Of a stretch of 64,000 nt of DNA, positions 8,756 to 17,095 are shown one piece after another; the stretch's first letter is position 1; each line of letters opens with the position of its first letter. The translations under genes and the position numbers were made by a program. Under the pieces are notes generated by a model, which saw only the letters and a program-made list of their open reading frames with translations, ran no database searches and had not been told where the DNA came from. Source of the DNA: Nonomuraea dietziae (lineage in GTDB: Bacteria > Actinomycetota > Actinomycetes > Streptosporangiales > Streptosporangiaceae). The DNA is taken from NCBI RefSeq assembly GCF_014195505.1, contig NZ_JACIBV010000001.1, positions 1,612,001 to 1,676,000 on the forward strand. Direction: 5' to 3'.

Positions 8756-9286
8756 ATGCGTCCGAGCCGCGATCCCTTCGTCCTGCTCTTCGCCGGGGCC
8801 GTCGCACTTGCCTCGCTCCTGACGCTCATCGAGGCGAGCACTCCCGGCCTGTCCTTCTGGGCGCTGGCGCTGGCGCTGTACTGGGTGGCGCTCGCCATCG
8901 CCACCGCCTGGTTCGCACGGGTGAGGGAACCTGGCACCGCCAAGCGAGCGTGGAAGCCCTGGATGTTCGTCCCGGTCGCGCTGGTGCTGGGCACCGTGCT
9001 GCTGGTCGGACTCGACGCGCCCCTACACGCGCGCTTCGCCCTGTCCGAACCGAGCCTGGAGCGCCACGCCCGGTCCGTGCGCGACGACCATGACAGCAAC
9101 CGGTGGTGGGGCCTGTACCGGGTGGACCACGTGGAGAAGATTCCAGGGGGAGCGAGGTTCACGGTCACCTCGCTCACGATGGACTGGCAGAGCTACGGCT
9201 TCGCCTACAGCCCCGATCGGGCACCGGAAGAGGGCCGGTACGAACACTTCAAGGGCCCCTGGTACATCTGGAGCGAGGGACCCTGA
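8756..9286 (+). CDS. Hypothetical membrane protein
   Basis: About 176 aa from the ATG at 8756; an ATG at 8738 is equally possible and neither has a strong ribosome site. Three hydrophobic helices (FVLLFAGAVALASLLTLI, FWALALALYWVALAIATAWF, WMFVPVALVLGTVLLVGL) precede a soluble C-terminal domain with WWGLYRVDHVEKIPGGARF and YEHFKGPWYIW. That domain ends in a compact, aromatic beta-rich stretch. I do not recognise the family. It stands alone between a hydrolase and a convergent methyltransferase. Confidence 0.6.
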   Translation: MRPSRDPFVLLFAGAVALASLLTLIEASTPGLSFWALALALYWVALAIATAWFARVREPGTAKRAWKPWMFVPVALVLGTVLLVGLDAPLHARFALSEPSLERHARSVRDDHDSNRWWGLYRVDHVEKIPGGARFTVTSLTMDWQSYGFAYSPDRAPEEGRYEHFKGPWYIWSEGP

Positions 9287-9355
9287 AGGCGCCGAACAGG
9301 CGGGCCGATCCACTCGTGCACCGCGCGTCCCCGAGATCGTTGACTGGGGCCTCGG

Positions 9356-9958
9356 CTAGCGGGTGGCGAGGAGCGCGTAGCGTTCGTCGTCGATGGGCTT
9401 GCCCCACAGACGCGGGTCGGTCAGCGGCTCCACGCGAAGGCCGGTGACGAGGTCGCGCAGCGCGAGCGACAGCGTCGCCGCCGTGACCCCGCCCGACCAC
9501 GGTGTCGCCTCGGCCGAACCCGTGCCCCAGCGGCCCTCGACGAGCACGAGCCTGCCGCCTGGGCGCACCAGGTCGCGCCAGCGGCGCAGCGCGGCATGGG
9601 GATCGGGCATGGCCCACACCACGTGCCTGCACAGCAGCACGTCGAAGCGCGCCTCACCCACAGGCGGGTCGGCCGCGTCGCCGGTGAGAACCTCGACGGG
9701 CAGCCCCGCCACCTTGGCCCTGGCCAGCTCGACCATGCGGGGCGACAGGTCGACCCCGGTGACCGTGTGACCCTCCTCGGCCAGCAGACGCGCCAGCGTG
9801 CCCGTGCCGCAGCCGACGTCGAGCACGCGCGAGGGCGGCTCGGGCAGCCAGGAGAGCAGGCGCTCACGCCAGGCGGCGCGCACCTCGGGATCGAGCAGGC
9901 CGTGGTCGGCCTCCTGGTCGAAGGTGGCAGCGGCGCTGTCCCAGTAGTCCGTCGTCAT
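9356..9958 (-). CDS. Class I SAM-dependent methyltransferase
   Basis: 200 aa from the ATG at 9958 (MTTDYWDSAAATFDQEADHG). This matches the usual start of the family; the upstream extension to 10051 does not. Motif I is VLDVGCGTGTLARLL, with an acidic end of strand 2 (TGVDLSPRMVELA), motif II GDAADPP and post-motif WAMPDPHAALRRW...LVRPGGRLVLVEG. Substrate unknown. Single gene with no partner in a 154-bp upstream gap in which I see nothing else. Confidence 0.85.
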   Translation of the reverse strand: MTTDYWDSAAATFDQEADHGLLDPEVRAAWRERLLSWLPEPPSRVLDVGCGTGTLARLLAEEGHTVTGVDLSPRMVELARAKVAGLPVEVLTGDAADPPVGEARFDVLLCRHVVWAMPDPHAALRRWRDLVRPGGRLVLVEGRWGTGSAEATPWSGGVTAATLSLALRDLVTGLRVEPLTDPRLWGKPIDDERYALLATR

Positions 9959-10112
9959 GAGGGCACTGTGCCAGGCGGCACCGACAGAACGGCGTCCGCT
10001 CTCAGGGCGGTCCGAGGAGCCAGGAGGTGACGAGCGGGGGCGGCGCCTCACTTCCGGGCGAGCCGCCGCAGTGGGCCCTGGCCGTACGAGACCGCCGTGA
10101 GAGCAGCGCGCC

Positions 10113-10760
10113 TCACGTGTCCGAGCACGGGCCCGCGGGCATGGTGCCCGCGATGATGGCGTGGAGCCCGTGCTCGAAGGCCGCGTCTCCCCCGGCGGAG
10201 GAGCCCTCCCTCAGCGCCACGACCAGTGGCGCCTCGACGTCGCCGCCCAGGAGATCGATCAGGGGGTCGAGCGGGGCGGTGCCGGGTGGCCGCGCGGCCT
10301 GCTCCTGCAGGACGAATCCCGTGACGTAGTGGCTGATCGCGGTGATCGTGCGCAGCGCGAGCACGGGCGTGAAACCGTGGGCCAGCATCGCCGTCAGCTC
10401 CTCGTTGAGCCGCCTGATCGGCTCCTGGCCCAGGCCGGTGGCGTTGGCGACGACGCGAGCGCCGTCGCGGTGGGCCAGGAGCGACCTGCGGTAGGAGCGG
10501 CCGCGTCTGGCCAGCCAGTCCTGCCAGGACTCACCCTCCTCGGGCGGCCCCATCCCCGCCGACAGGACGATGGCGCCCGCCATGCCGTCCAGCAGGTCCT
10601 GCTTGGTGCGGATATGCCAGTACAGGGCGGGTGAGCGCACGCCGAGCTCCGCGGCCAGGCGGCGGACCGTCAGGCCCTCCAGCCCCACCTCGTCGAGGAG
10701 GCGCAGCGCCGCGTCGATCAGCTTCTGCGGGGTCAGCCCCGCCCTCCTGTTCTCACCCAT
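10113..10760 (-). CDS. TetR-family regulator (TetR_C/tetracycline-repressor-like)
   Basis: 215 aa. The HTH is at residues 10-55 (LTPQKLIDAALRLLDEVGLEGLTVRRLAAELGVRSPALYWHIRTKQDLL). The RSPALYWHI recognition helix and the C-terminal helices place it with TetR_C proteins that sense small hydrophobic ligands. It is divergent from an alpha/beta hydrolase at 10814, with two palindromic sites in the 53-bp gap, so it almost certainly controls that gene and itself. Ligand unknown; a tetracycline-like or aromatic compound is only a guess. Confidence 0.9.
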   Translation of the reverse strand: MGENRRAGLTPQKLIDAALRLLDEVGLEGLTVRRLAAELGVRSPALYWHIRTKQDLLDGMAGAIVLSAGMGPPEEGESWQDWLARRGRSYRRSLLAHRDGARVVANATGLGQEPIRRLNEELTAMLAHGFTPVLALRTITAISHYVTGFVLQEQAARPPGTAPLDPLIDLLGGDVEAPLVVALREGSSAGGDAAFEHGLHAIIAGTMPAGPCSDT

Positions 10761-10771
10761 CGACCAGCCAC

Positions 10772-10786
10772 CTTAGCACTGCTAAG
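10772..10786. promoter_or_regulatory. TetR operator 1
   Basis: Perfect 7-1-7 palindrome CTTAGCA-C-TGCTAAG centred at 10779, just upstream of the TetR start. It shares the half-site TTAGC/GCTAA with operator 2, whose centre is exactly 20 bp away, so both face the same side of the helix. Confidence 0.75.
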
Positions 10787-10790
10787 CTCT

Positions 10791-10807
10791 CCTTAGCGTT
10801 GCTAAGG
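10791..10807. promoter_or_regulatory. TetR operator 2
   Basis: Perfect 7-3-7 palindrome CCTTAGC-GTT-GCTAAGG centred at 10799. Its right arm merges into the AAGGAGA ribosome site of the hydrolase, so bound repressor would block initiation directly. Confidence 0.75.
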
Positions 10808-10813
10808 AGAGTC

Positions 10814-11605
10814 ATGATCACTGCGTTCTCCGCCGACGGCACCGAGGTCAGGGCCTCGGATCAGGGTGAGGGCCCGATCGTGCTGGTGCTGCACGCGGGG
10901 CTCGACGACGGCTCACAGTGGGGTGAGGTCGCCGCGCGGCTCGCGCCGCGCTTCCGCGTCGTGCGCGTCCATCGCCGGCAGTACCGGCTGGACCTGACCC
11001 CGCCGAGCACGATCGCCCAGGAGGTCGAGGACGTGCTGGCGGTCGTGGCCGCGCTCGGCGGCGGGCCCGTCCTGCTCGTCGGGCACTCCTCGGGCGGCGT
11101 GGTGGCGTTGGAGGCCGCGCTCGCCTCCCCCGCCGCCTTCGGCGGGCTGGTCCTCTACGAGCCGCCCGTCGTGGTCGGCACGTCACTGGGCGGCGCGGCG
11201 ACCGCGGCGGCCCAGGCCGCCGTCGCGCGCGGCCGTCCCGGCAGGGCGCTCCAGATCTTCCTGCGCGATGTCGTACGGCTGCCGCCATGGCAGGCCGGGC
11301 TCATCAGGCTGGTCCTTCCCTTCTCCCCCCGGCTGCGGGCGCTGGTCCCCCGGCAGATCGACGACCTCCAGGCCATCGACCGGTCGGGCCGACGCCTCGA
11401 CGCCTACGGAGCCGTCGGGGCGCCCACCGTGCTGCTGGGCGGCGGTACCAGCCCCGCGCATCTCGGCGAGCGACTCGACGCCCTGGCCGGGGTGCTGCCG
11501 GCGGCCGAGCGCGTGACCCTGCCAGGGCAGGGCCACGGCGGCCACCTGCGCGCCCCTGGCCAGGTGGCGCGCGTGATCGAGGAGCACGCCCTGCGGGTCC
11601 TGTAG
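10814..11605 (+). CDS. Alpha/beta hydrolase under TetR control
   Basis: 263 aa from the ATG at 10814, preceded by AAGGAGA at 4-nt spacing; the longer frame to 10631 runs through the operators and is rejected. It has VLVLHAGLDDGSQW (oxyanion strand), LLVGHSSGGVVALEAA (elbow GHSSGG, Ser nucleophile), VLLGGGTSP and the catalytic His in GQGHGGHLRAP. Cytoplasmic. The divergent TetR gene and two operators suggest induction by a specific compound, perhaps its substrate. Confidence 0.85.
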   Translation: MITAFSADGTEVRASDQGEGPIVLVLHAGLDDGSQWGEVAARLAPRFRVVRVHRRQYRLDLTPPSTIAQEVEDVLAVVAALGGGPVLLVGHSSGGVVALEAALASPAAFGGLVLYEPPVVVGTSLGGAATAAAQAAVARGRPGRALQIFLRDVVRLPPWQAGLIRLVLPFSPRLRALVPRQIDDLQAIDRSGRRLDAYGAVGAPTVLLGGGTSPAHLGERLDALAGVLPAAERVTLPGQGHGGHLRAPGQVARVIEEHALRVL

Positions 11606-11665
11606 GCGGGCGCGACGGCCCCTTGAGGTCGAGCGTCGCGCCCGGCTCCTTCCTCAGGCAGTGCC

Positions 11666-11691
11666 CCTCGGACCAGGGCCTCGGACCAGGG
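11666..11691. repeat. Perfect 13-bp tandem duplication
   Basis: CCTCGGACCAGGG occurs twice head to tail, ending 2 bp before the stop codon of the Gfo/Idh gene in the 88-bp convergent gap. Probably a slippage product; no hairpin terminator is evident with it. Confidence 0.7.
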
Positions 11692-11693
11692 CC

Positions 11694-12764
11694 TCAGACG
11701 GTGGCGTCCCACGGGTCAGGTGGGGTGAAGGTGGAGGTGACGGGGACGAAGCGGGACTCCTCCGCCGAGGTCAGGATCGCGGTCATGACCTCGACGACGT
11801 GCAGCGCCAGCTCGCCCGACGCCCGGTGCGGCCGGCCCTCGGCGATGGCCTGCGCCATCTCCAGCACGCCGAGGCCGCGGCCCGCGGTGGCGCCCTTCAC
11901 CGGCAGGTCGGTCCAGTCGGGTGCTCCGGTGGGGCGCAGCCGTACAGGGCCGGTGAAGTCGTTGGGGTTGGGCGCCGCGAGCGTCGCCTCGGTGCCGGTG
12001 AGCTCCAGGAAGTCGCCGCGCGACAGCGGCGAGTCGAAGGAGAACACGGTCGTGGCCCGCTGGCCTCCCGCGAACTCCAGCAGGGCGTTGACGTGCGTGA
12101 GCACCTCCACGTCGAAGACGGTTCCCGCCAGCGGGCCCGAGCCGATCCGCCGCTGCGCGTGCGCCCTGCTGCCGTTGGCGGCCACCCTCGTGACCGGCCC
12201 GAACAGGACGGCGAGCGCGGTCAGGTAGTAGGGGCCCATGTCGAACAGGGGGCCCGCGCCCGGCTTGAAGAGGAACTCGGGGCTCGGATGCCAGCGCTCA
12301 GGGCCCGGCCCCTGCAGAAGGGTGATGGCCGACAGCGGCCTGCCGATGTCCCCCGCCGCGACACTGCGGGCGACGGTCTGCAACCCCGCGCCGAGGAAGG
12401 TGTCGGGCGCGCAGCCGACCCTGACCCCCGCCGCCTCGGCCGCCTCCAGCAGCTCGCGGCCGGCGGCGGGCTCGAGGGTCAGCGGCTTCTCGTTGTAGAC
12501 GTGCCGTCCCGCCGCGATGACCTGGGCGGCGACCTCGGCGTGCGCGGCCGGAACCGTGAGGTTGACGACGATCTCGACGTCGGGGTGGTTGACGACCCGC
12601 TCGACCTCTCCCGCGACCGGCACGCCGTACTCCTTGGCGACGGCCCGCGCGCGGTCCACGTCGAGATCGGCGCAGGCGACCACGCGGACGTCGGTGAAGG
12701 AGGTCAGGTTGGTGAGGTATTGGTGACTGATGTTGCCGCAGCCGACGATGGCGATTCCCGTCAT
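11694..12764 (-). CDS. Gfo/Idh/MocA-family NAD(P)-dependent oxidoreductase
   Basis: 356 aa from the ATG at 12764, which overlaps the upstream stop as ATGA. The Rossmann fold starts IAIVGCGNISHQYL, and the conserved YNEKPLTL (E-K-P) follows at about residue 95. The C-terminal half is the alpha/beta dehydrogenase domain with FDMGPYYLTALAVLFGP, the HxxG-type motif replaced by MGPYY as in many sugar-oxidising members. Oxidises or reduces a sugar or cyclitol; substrate not determinable. It forms a two-gene operon with the TIM-barrel isomerase. Confidence 0.9.
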   Translation of the reverse strand: MTGIAIVGCGNISHQYLTNLTSFTDVRVVACADLDVDRARAVAKEYGVPVAGEVERVVNHPDVEIVVNLTVPAAHAEVAAQVIAAGRHVYNEKPLTLEPAAGRELLEAAEAAGVRVGCAPDTFLGAGLQTVARSVAAGDIGRPLSAITLLQGPGPERWHPSPEFLFKPGAGPLFDMGPYYLTALAVLFGPVTRVAANGSRAHAQRRIGSGPLAGTVFDVEVLTHVNALLEFAGGQRATTVFSFDSPLSRGDFLELTGTEATLAAPNPNDFTGPVRLRPTGAPDWTDLPVKGATAGRGLGVLEMAQAIAEGRPHRASGELALHVVEVMTAILTSAEESRFVPVTSTFTPPDPWDATV

Positions 12765-13450
12765 CGGCCCTCCACCGAGCGCAGGTAGGCGAGGGAGTCG
12801 GCCAGCGCGTCGAAGATGTCCGTGGCGCAGCTGTCGAGCTCGACCACGCGCCTTGCCCGCGGGGCGGCGGCCAGGATGTCGGGGATGGGCAGCGTGCCGG
12901 AGCCGACCGCGGTCATCGGCTCGCCGAGAGTGGCAGGGCCGTCCTTGACGTGCAGGAACTGCACCCGTTCGCCCAGCCTGCCGAGCAGCGAGGGCACGTC
13001 GGCGCCGCCGACCGCGGCCCAGTAGACGTCCACCTCCAGCACCACGGCGGGGTCGAGCAGGTCGGCCAGGACCTCCAGCGCGTGACGTCCGCCGACCCGC
13101 GAGGCCAGCTCCCAGTGGTGGTTGTGGTAGCCGACGGTGACGCCGTGCTCGGCTCCCCACGCGGAGGCCGCGTTCAGCGCGTCGGCGGTCCTTCCGATCC
13201 CCTCCTGCGTCGTGAACTCCTCCGGCCGCACCATCGGCACGATGAGCGTGCCCGCGACCTTGAGATAGTCGTCCCTGTTCGGCCCGAGCAGGGGGGCGTG
13301 GGCGGAGGGGACCTCGAACCCGTCCACAGGGGTCAGATCGAACGGTTCGACCGCCTCGTACCCGAGCGAGGCGAGTCTGGAGAGGGTGGCGGCTGGGTCG
13401 GCGGCCAGATGGTCTCTGAGGGTGTAGAGCTGCACGGCATAAGACCTCAT
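12761..13450 (-). CDS. Sugar phosphate isomerase/epimerase (xylose-isomerase-like TIM barrel)
   Basis: 229 aa, slightly short for the family (250-290). It starts YAVQLYTLRDHLAADPAATLSRLASLGYEAVEPF. Metal-ligand residues of the AP-endonuclease-2-like barrel are present: H in GYHNHHWEL, E-D in VLEVDVYWA, H-K-D in FLHVKDGP and E in RRVVELDS. Likely converts the keto-sugar made or used by the coupled Gfo/Idh dehydrogenase. Its start is only 44 bp from the divergent cyclase gene. Confidence 0.87.
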   Translation of the reverse strand: MRSYAVQLYTLRDHLAADPAATLSRLASLGYEAVEPFDLTPVDGFEVPSAHAPLLGPNRDDYLKVAGTLIVPMVRPEEFTTQEGIGRTADALNAASAWGAEHGVTVGYHNHHWELASRVGGRHALEVLADLLDPAVVLEVDVYWAAVGGADVPSLLGRLGERVQFLHVKDGPATLGEPMTAVGSGTLPIPDILAAAPRARRVVELDSCATDIFDALADSLAYLRSVEGR

Positions 13451-13494
13451 GGTGATGAACGCTAACTATGCCGGGTGTGTGGTGCAATGTCCCC

Positions 13495-14466
13495 ATGACG
13501 GTCGAGGACCCCGAGATCGACCTCCTGACGGAGGCCTTTCTCCGCCAGCCCGCGCGCTACACCAGTCATCAGGTGGCCGCGATGGCGGGCGTGCCGGTCT
13601 ACCGTGCCCGCCGCTACTGGCGCGCGCTCGGATTCGCGAACGTCGCCGACGAGGCGGTGGTCTTCACCGACGCCGACGTGGAGGCGCTCAGGACCCTGGT
13701 CAACCTGGTCGGCGACGGGTGCTACGACGAGGAGCACATGCTGCTGGTCACCAGGGCGCTCGGCAGGGCGACGGCCGCGCTGGCCGAGTCGCAGGCCGAG
13801 CTGGGCGCCGAGACGCTCGACCAGGCGGGCGTGCCGCTGTCCGCGCGCCCGACGGCGTGGAGGGCGCGCGCCGACCGCGTGGTGCCCTCCCTGGAGCAGC
13901 TGCTGGTCTACACCTGGCGGCGTCAGCTGGCCTCCGCCGCGGGGCGCATCGTGGACCAGGAGGTCGGCACCGTACGGCTGGCCGTCGGCTTCGCCGACAT
14001 GGTGGGTTTCACCAGGATGAGCAGGCAGATCCCGGAGAAGGAGCTGGCCGGGCTGGTCGAGCGGTTCGAGGGCCGCTCCGCCGACGTCGTCACCTCCTCC
14101 GGCGGCAGGGTGGTGAAGACCCTGGGCGACTCGGTGCTGTTCGTCGCCGACTCCGCGGCCGTGGCGGCCGAGATCGCGCTGCGGCTGATCCAGGTGCACG
14201 CCCCCGACAGGGCGATGCCCGACCTGCGCGTCGGGCTGGCGCTCGGTCCGGTGATCAGCAGAATGGGCGACGTGTTCGGCACCACCGTCAACCTGGCCAG
14301 CAGGCTGACCTCGCTGGCGCCCGCGGGCGGGGTCCTGGCCGACCCCGAACTGGCGGGCGGCCTGGTCGGGAGCGCGGCCTTCGCCCTGACCCCCGCCGAA
14401 CCGATGACGGCCAAGGGCCTGGGCGAGCTGCGCCCCTCCCTCCTGCGCAGGGCGGGCCGTCCGTAG
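13495..14466 (+). CDS. Class III adenylate/guanylate cyclase with N-terminal regulatory domain
   Basis: 323 aa from the ATG at 13495. Residues 1-75 resemble a MerR-like helical domain (YTSHQVAAMAGVPVYRARRYWRALGF). The catalytic domain from ~155 has the first metal Asp in VGFADMVGFTRMS (about D168), the substrate Lys and second acidic residue in GRVVKTLGDSVLF (K208, D212), and the transition-state Asn and Arg in FGTTVNLASRLTS. Forms cAMP or another cyclic nucleotide in the cytoplasm. No ribosome site is visible and the divergent gap is short, so a leaderless mRNA is possible. Its stop codon abuts that of the convergent carboxypeptidase. Confidence 0.88.
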   Translation: MTVEDPEIDLLTEAFLRQPARYTSHQVAAMAGVPVYRARRYWRALGFANVADEAVVFTDADVEALRTLVNLVGDGCYDEEHMLLVTRALGRATAALAESQAELGAETLDQAGVPLSARPTAWRARADRVVPSLEQLLVYTWRRQLASAAGRIVDQEVGTVRLAVGFADMVGFTRMSRQIPEKELAGLVERFEGRSADVVTSSGGRVVKTLGDSVLFVADSAAVAAEIALRLIQVHAPDRAMPDLRVGLALGPVISRMGDVFGTTVNLASRLTSLAPAGGVLADPELAGGLVGSAAFALTPAEPMTAKGLGELRPSLLRRAGRP

Positions 14467-15402
14467 CTAGACCTGTGCGGGCTCGGTCAGCACGGGCTCG
14501 AGGAAGGTGAGGGTGCCCTTCTCGGTGTCGAGGCGGGCGCGCACGCCGATCGGGTAGGTCTGCATGGCGACGTTGTGGCCGATGTCCGCGCCCGCCAGCA
14601 CGGGGACGCCCAGGTCGCCGAGGCGCTCGACGAGCATGCGCTCGACGTCGCGCGGGTCGCCGCAGTCGGTGAACGTGCCGAGCACGATGCCCGCGACGCC
14701 GTCGCTGTAGGTGGCCCTGCGCAGCTGGGTGACGTAGCGGTCGAGGCGGAACAGCTCCTCGTCGACGTCCTCGAGGAAGAGGATCCCGCCACGGGCGGGC
14801 AGGCTGGTGTCGGTGCCGAGGGAGGCGGCCAGCAGGGTGACGGTCCCGCCGAGCGTGATGCCCTCGGCGACCCCCGGGACGACGGTCCTGAAGCCCGGGA
14901 AGGTCAGCTCCCTCACCTCTGCGGGGGTGAAGAGCAGCCGCATGAGCTGGTCGAAGTCATACTCCCCAGGGCCCTGGTAGAAGCCGCCGCACGCCACCAT
15001 CGGGCCGAACAGCGACACCCAGCCGAGTTTGACGGCGACGGCCTCCAGCAGCGCGGTCACGTCGGAGTAGCCCACCACGACCTTCGGTCTCGCGGGGTCG
15101 ACGACGCTCCAGTCGACGAACTCGAGCGTGCGCTGCATGCCGTACCCCCCGCACGCGCAGAAGACGGCGGCGAAGGCGGGGTCGGCCAGCGCGGCGGTGA
15201 GCTCCGCCGCGCGGGTGGCGTCGTCTCCTGCCAGGTAGTCGTACTCGGTGCCGCCCATGCGTGCTGCGCTGAAGACCTCGGGCTTGAGGCCGACGTGCTC
15301 CATCGCGAGCAGGCCGCGTTCGAGGTTGACCTGGTTGGGCGGGCCGCTGGCGGCGATCACCGCCACACGGTCGCCGGGGCGCAGGGCAGGCGGGCGGATC
15401 AC
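14467..15402 (-). CDS. LD-carboxypeptidase (peptidase family S66)
   Basis: 311 aa, normal length. Cleaves the L-Lys(or Dap)-D-Ala bond of peptidoglycan tetrapeptides during recycling, or related amide bonds (microcin/MccF-like members). It starts RPGDRVAVIAASGP. The nucleophile is Ser113 in VGYSDVTAL, the Glu is in ILFLEDVDEE and the His in GADIGHN, completing the S66 triad. No signal peptide, so cytoplasmic. GTG start at 15402 with GGAGG 8 nt upstream. Convergent with the cyclase; TAG codons on the two strands are directly adjacent. Confidence 0.9.
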   Translation of the reverse strand: MIRPPALRPGDRVAVIAASGPPNQVNLERGLLAMEHVGLKPEVFSAARMGGTEYDYLAGDDATRAAELTAALADPAFAAVFCACGGYGMQRTLEFVDWSVVDPARPKVVVGYSDVTALLEAVAVKLGWVSLFGPMVACGGFYQGPGEYDFDQLMRLLFTPAEVRELTFPGFRTVVPGVAEGITLGGTVTLLAASLGTDTSLPARGGILFLEDVDEELFRLDRYVTQLRRATYSDGVAGIVLGTFTDCGDPRDVERMLVERLGDLGVPVLAGADIGHNVAMQTYPIGVRARLDTEKGTLTFLEPVLTEPAQV

Positions 15403-15557
15403 TCGGTTACCTCCAGGGGGATCGCGGTGGGGCGGGTCGATCGTGCCGCACTCGCCGAATGGTGTCGACAGCGACCCGCCATCCCAAGGGTCGTGAACGC
15501 TTGTGAGCCTGACCGCGCACGGTTTCGAGGCTCCCTCAGGGCGCTCGGAGGGCCGGT

Positions 15558-16259
15558 TCAGTAGCCGATCGTGAAGCGCCGCTGGACGAAGCGGGGCAGT
15601 TCCGCCTCGTCGACAAGGGCGACGGCGGCATCCTCCGAGGAGATGCGGCTGCGTCCGTCAGCGTCGACGACCGGCTGGTCGCCGCCGATCCGGAACCGGC
15701 CGGTGCGCTGGCCGGGCGCGATGTCCTCCGCCGGGCTGAAGTAGGTCCAGAGCCGGTTGGACGTGCGCAGGACGTTCAGGGCGTCCCGGTGCCCGCGTAC
15801 GGCCGCGGCGTACGCCCTGGGCAGCCCGAGCTGATCGAGGCTCTCGTGCAGGATGTCGTCGGAGTCGGCCGGCACGAGGCCAGGCTCGATCTCCAGGCTG
15901 CCGGCGCCGCCGATCACGATCAGCCTGGTCCTGGGGTGGCTCTCCAGCGCCTTGAGCAGGGCTCGGGCGGCGGTGGCGTAGACCGTGGGATCGGCGATCG
16001 AACGCGCCACGGTGTCGGCGAAGTCTTTGGCGGCGTTGCCGGGCTGGAATCCGCTGATCAGTACGTCCAGCCCGGGCAGGACCGCGGCGATGCTCCCGGC
16101 GTCGAGGACGTCGATGCTCCTCCAGACGACGTTCTTCCGCTCTTCGCTGATCCGGCCGGCGTCGCGGGTGAACGCCGTGACGTGGTGCCCTCTGTCGAGC
16201 GCCTCGGTGACGACGCGGCTTCCGATGCCGCCCGTGGCTCCGATGATTCCGATGTGCAT
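15558..16259 (-). CDS. NAD(P)H-binding oxidoreductase (atypical SDR, YwnB/NmrA-like)
   Basis: 233 aa. It starts with the atypical-SDR glycine motif GIIGATGGIGSRVV. VIGGAGSLE and a C-terminal RISSEDAAVALVDE are typical of NAD(P)H-binding proteins related to flavin reductase BLVRB and YwnB. No Tyr-x3-Lys pair, as expected for this branch. Divergent from a TetR gene with a 21-bp palindrome between them, so it is probably induced by an electrophile or other ligand. Confidence 0.85.
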   Translation of the reverse strand: MHIGIIGATGGIGSRVVTEALDRGHHVTAFTRDAGRISEERKNVVWRSIDVLDAGSIAAVLPGLDVLISGFQPGNAAKDFADTVARSIADPTVYATAARALLKALESHPRTRLIVIGGAGSLEIEPGLVPADSDDILHESLDQLGLPRAYAAAVRGHRDALNVLRTSNRLWTYFSPAEDIAPGQRTGRFRIGGDQPVVDADGRSRISSEDAAVALVDEAELPRFVQRRFTIGY

Positions 16260-16301
16260 GGGCCCCCCTGCGTGGTCGAGCGTGGCGCGAGAAAACTATA
16301 C

Positions 16302-16322
16302 GCCGTGAAGTTTCTTCACGGC
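16302..16322. promoter_or_regulatory. TetR operator (perfect 9-3-9 palindrome)
   Basis: Arms GCCGTGAAG and CTTCACGGC around TTT, between the divergent oxidoreductase (start 16259) and TetR (start 16346) genes and next to an AT-rich AAACTATA box. Ideal placement for dual control of both genes. Confidence 0.75.
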
Positions 16323-16345
16323 AACCAGTCCGGTGACGGGGTAGA

Positions 16346-17059
16346 GTGACTGCTGTGGAAGGCACGGGAGGGCGCCGGGCACGGCTGCGGGCCGAGACGA
16401 CAGCGGAGATCAGGCAGGTCGCGCTCAAGCTGATGGCCTCGGGGGGACCTGATGCGATCACGCTGCGGGCCATCGCCCGCGAGATGGGCATGACCGCCAA
16501 TGCCATCTACGGCTACTTCGCCACCCGCGACGATCTGGTCACCACGCTGATCAACGAGGTCTACACCACCCTGGCCGACGCGGTCGACGCCGCTTGGGCC
16601 GACGCGCCCGCCGCGGATCCAGCCGGCCGGATCCGGGCCTGGGCGCGAGCCTTCCGCGGCTGGGCCCTGGCCAACCCCGAGGGATTTCGCCTCATCTATG
16701 GCGACCCCGTGCCCGGTTACCAAGTCCCCGAGGGCGGTGCGGCCCCGGACGCCGCGTACCGGGTCTGCACGGGCATCGCCGCCCTCGCAGCGGCCGCCTG
16801 GCCGCACGCCGGTCCGCTCTACGCCGACAGCGACTTCCAGTGGTCCGACTTCGACGCCGGGCTTCTGGACAAGCTCCGCCCTGCCTTCCCCGACCTGCCC
16901 CCGGCCGGCGTGGCGCTCGCGCTGCGCATCTGGGGCCACCTGCACGGCCTGGTGTCGCTGGAGATCTACGGACATCTGCGCACCCAGACGATCAGCCCCG
17001 ACAAGCTCTTCCGAGAGGAGCTGGCTCAGCTCATCCGGTCGCTGGGCATCGACTCCTAG
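16346..17059 (+). CDS. TetR-family regulator with WHG-type C-terminal domain
   Basis: 237 aa. The HTH is at about residues 15-65 (LRAETTAEIRQVALKLMASGGPDAITLRAIAREMGMTANAIYGYFATRDDLV). The C-terminal domain has the WHG-type signature ALRIWGHLHGLVSLEIYGHL. Starts at the GTG at 16346 (a second GTG at 16355 is possible). Likely represses itself and the divergent NAD(P)H-binding oxidoreductase through the palindrome between them. Confidence 0.9.
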   Translation: MTAVEGTGGRRARLRAETTAEIRQVALKLMASGGPDAITLRAIAREMGMTANAIYGYFATRDDLVTTLINEVYTTLADAVDAAWADAPAADPAGRIRAWARAFRGWALANPEGFRLIYGDPVPGYQVPEGGAAPDAAYRVCTGIAALAAAAWPHAGPLYADSDFQWSDFDAGLLDKLRPAFPDLPPAGVALALRIWGHLHGLVSLEIYGHLRTQTISPDKLFREELAQLIRSLGIDS

Positions 17060-17095
17060 AGGTGCGAACCCCGAGCGCCGAGGTGGCTCCTCCCT

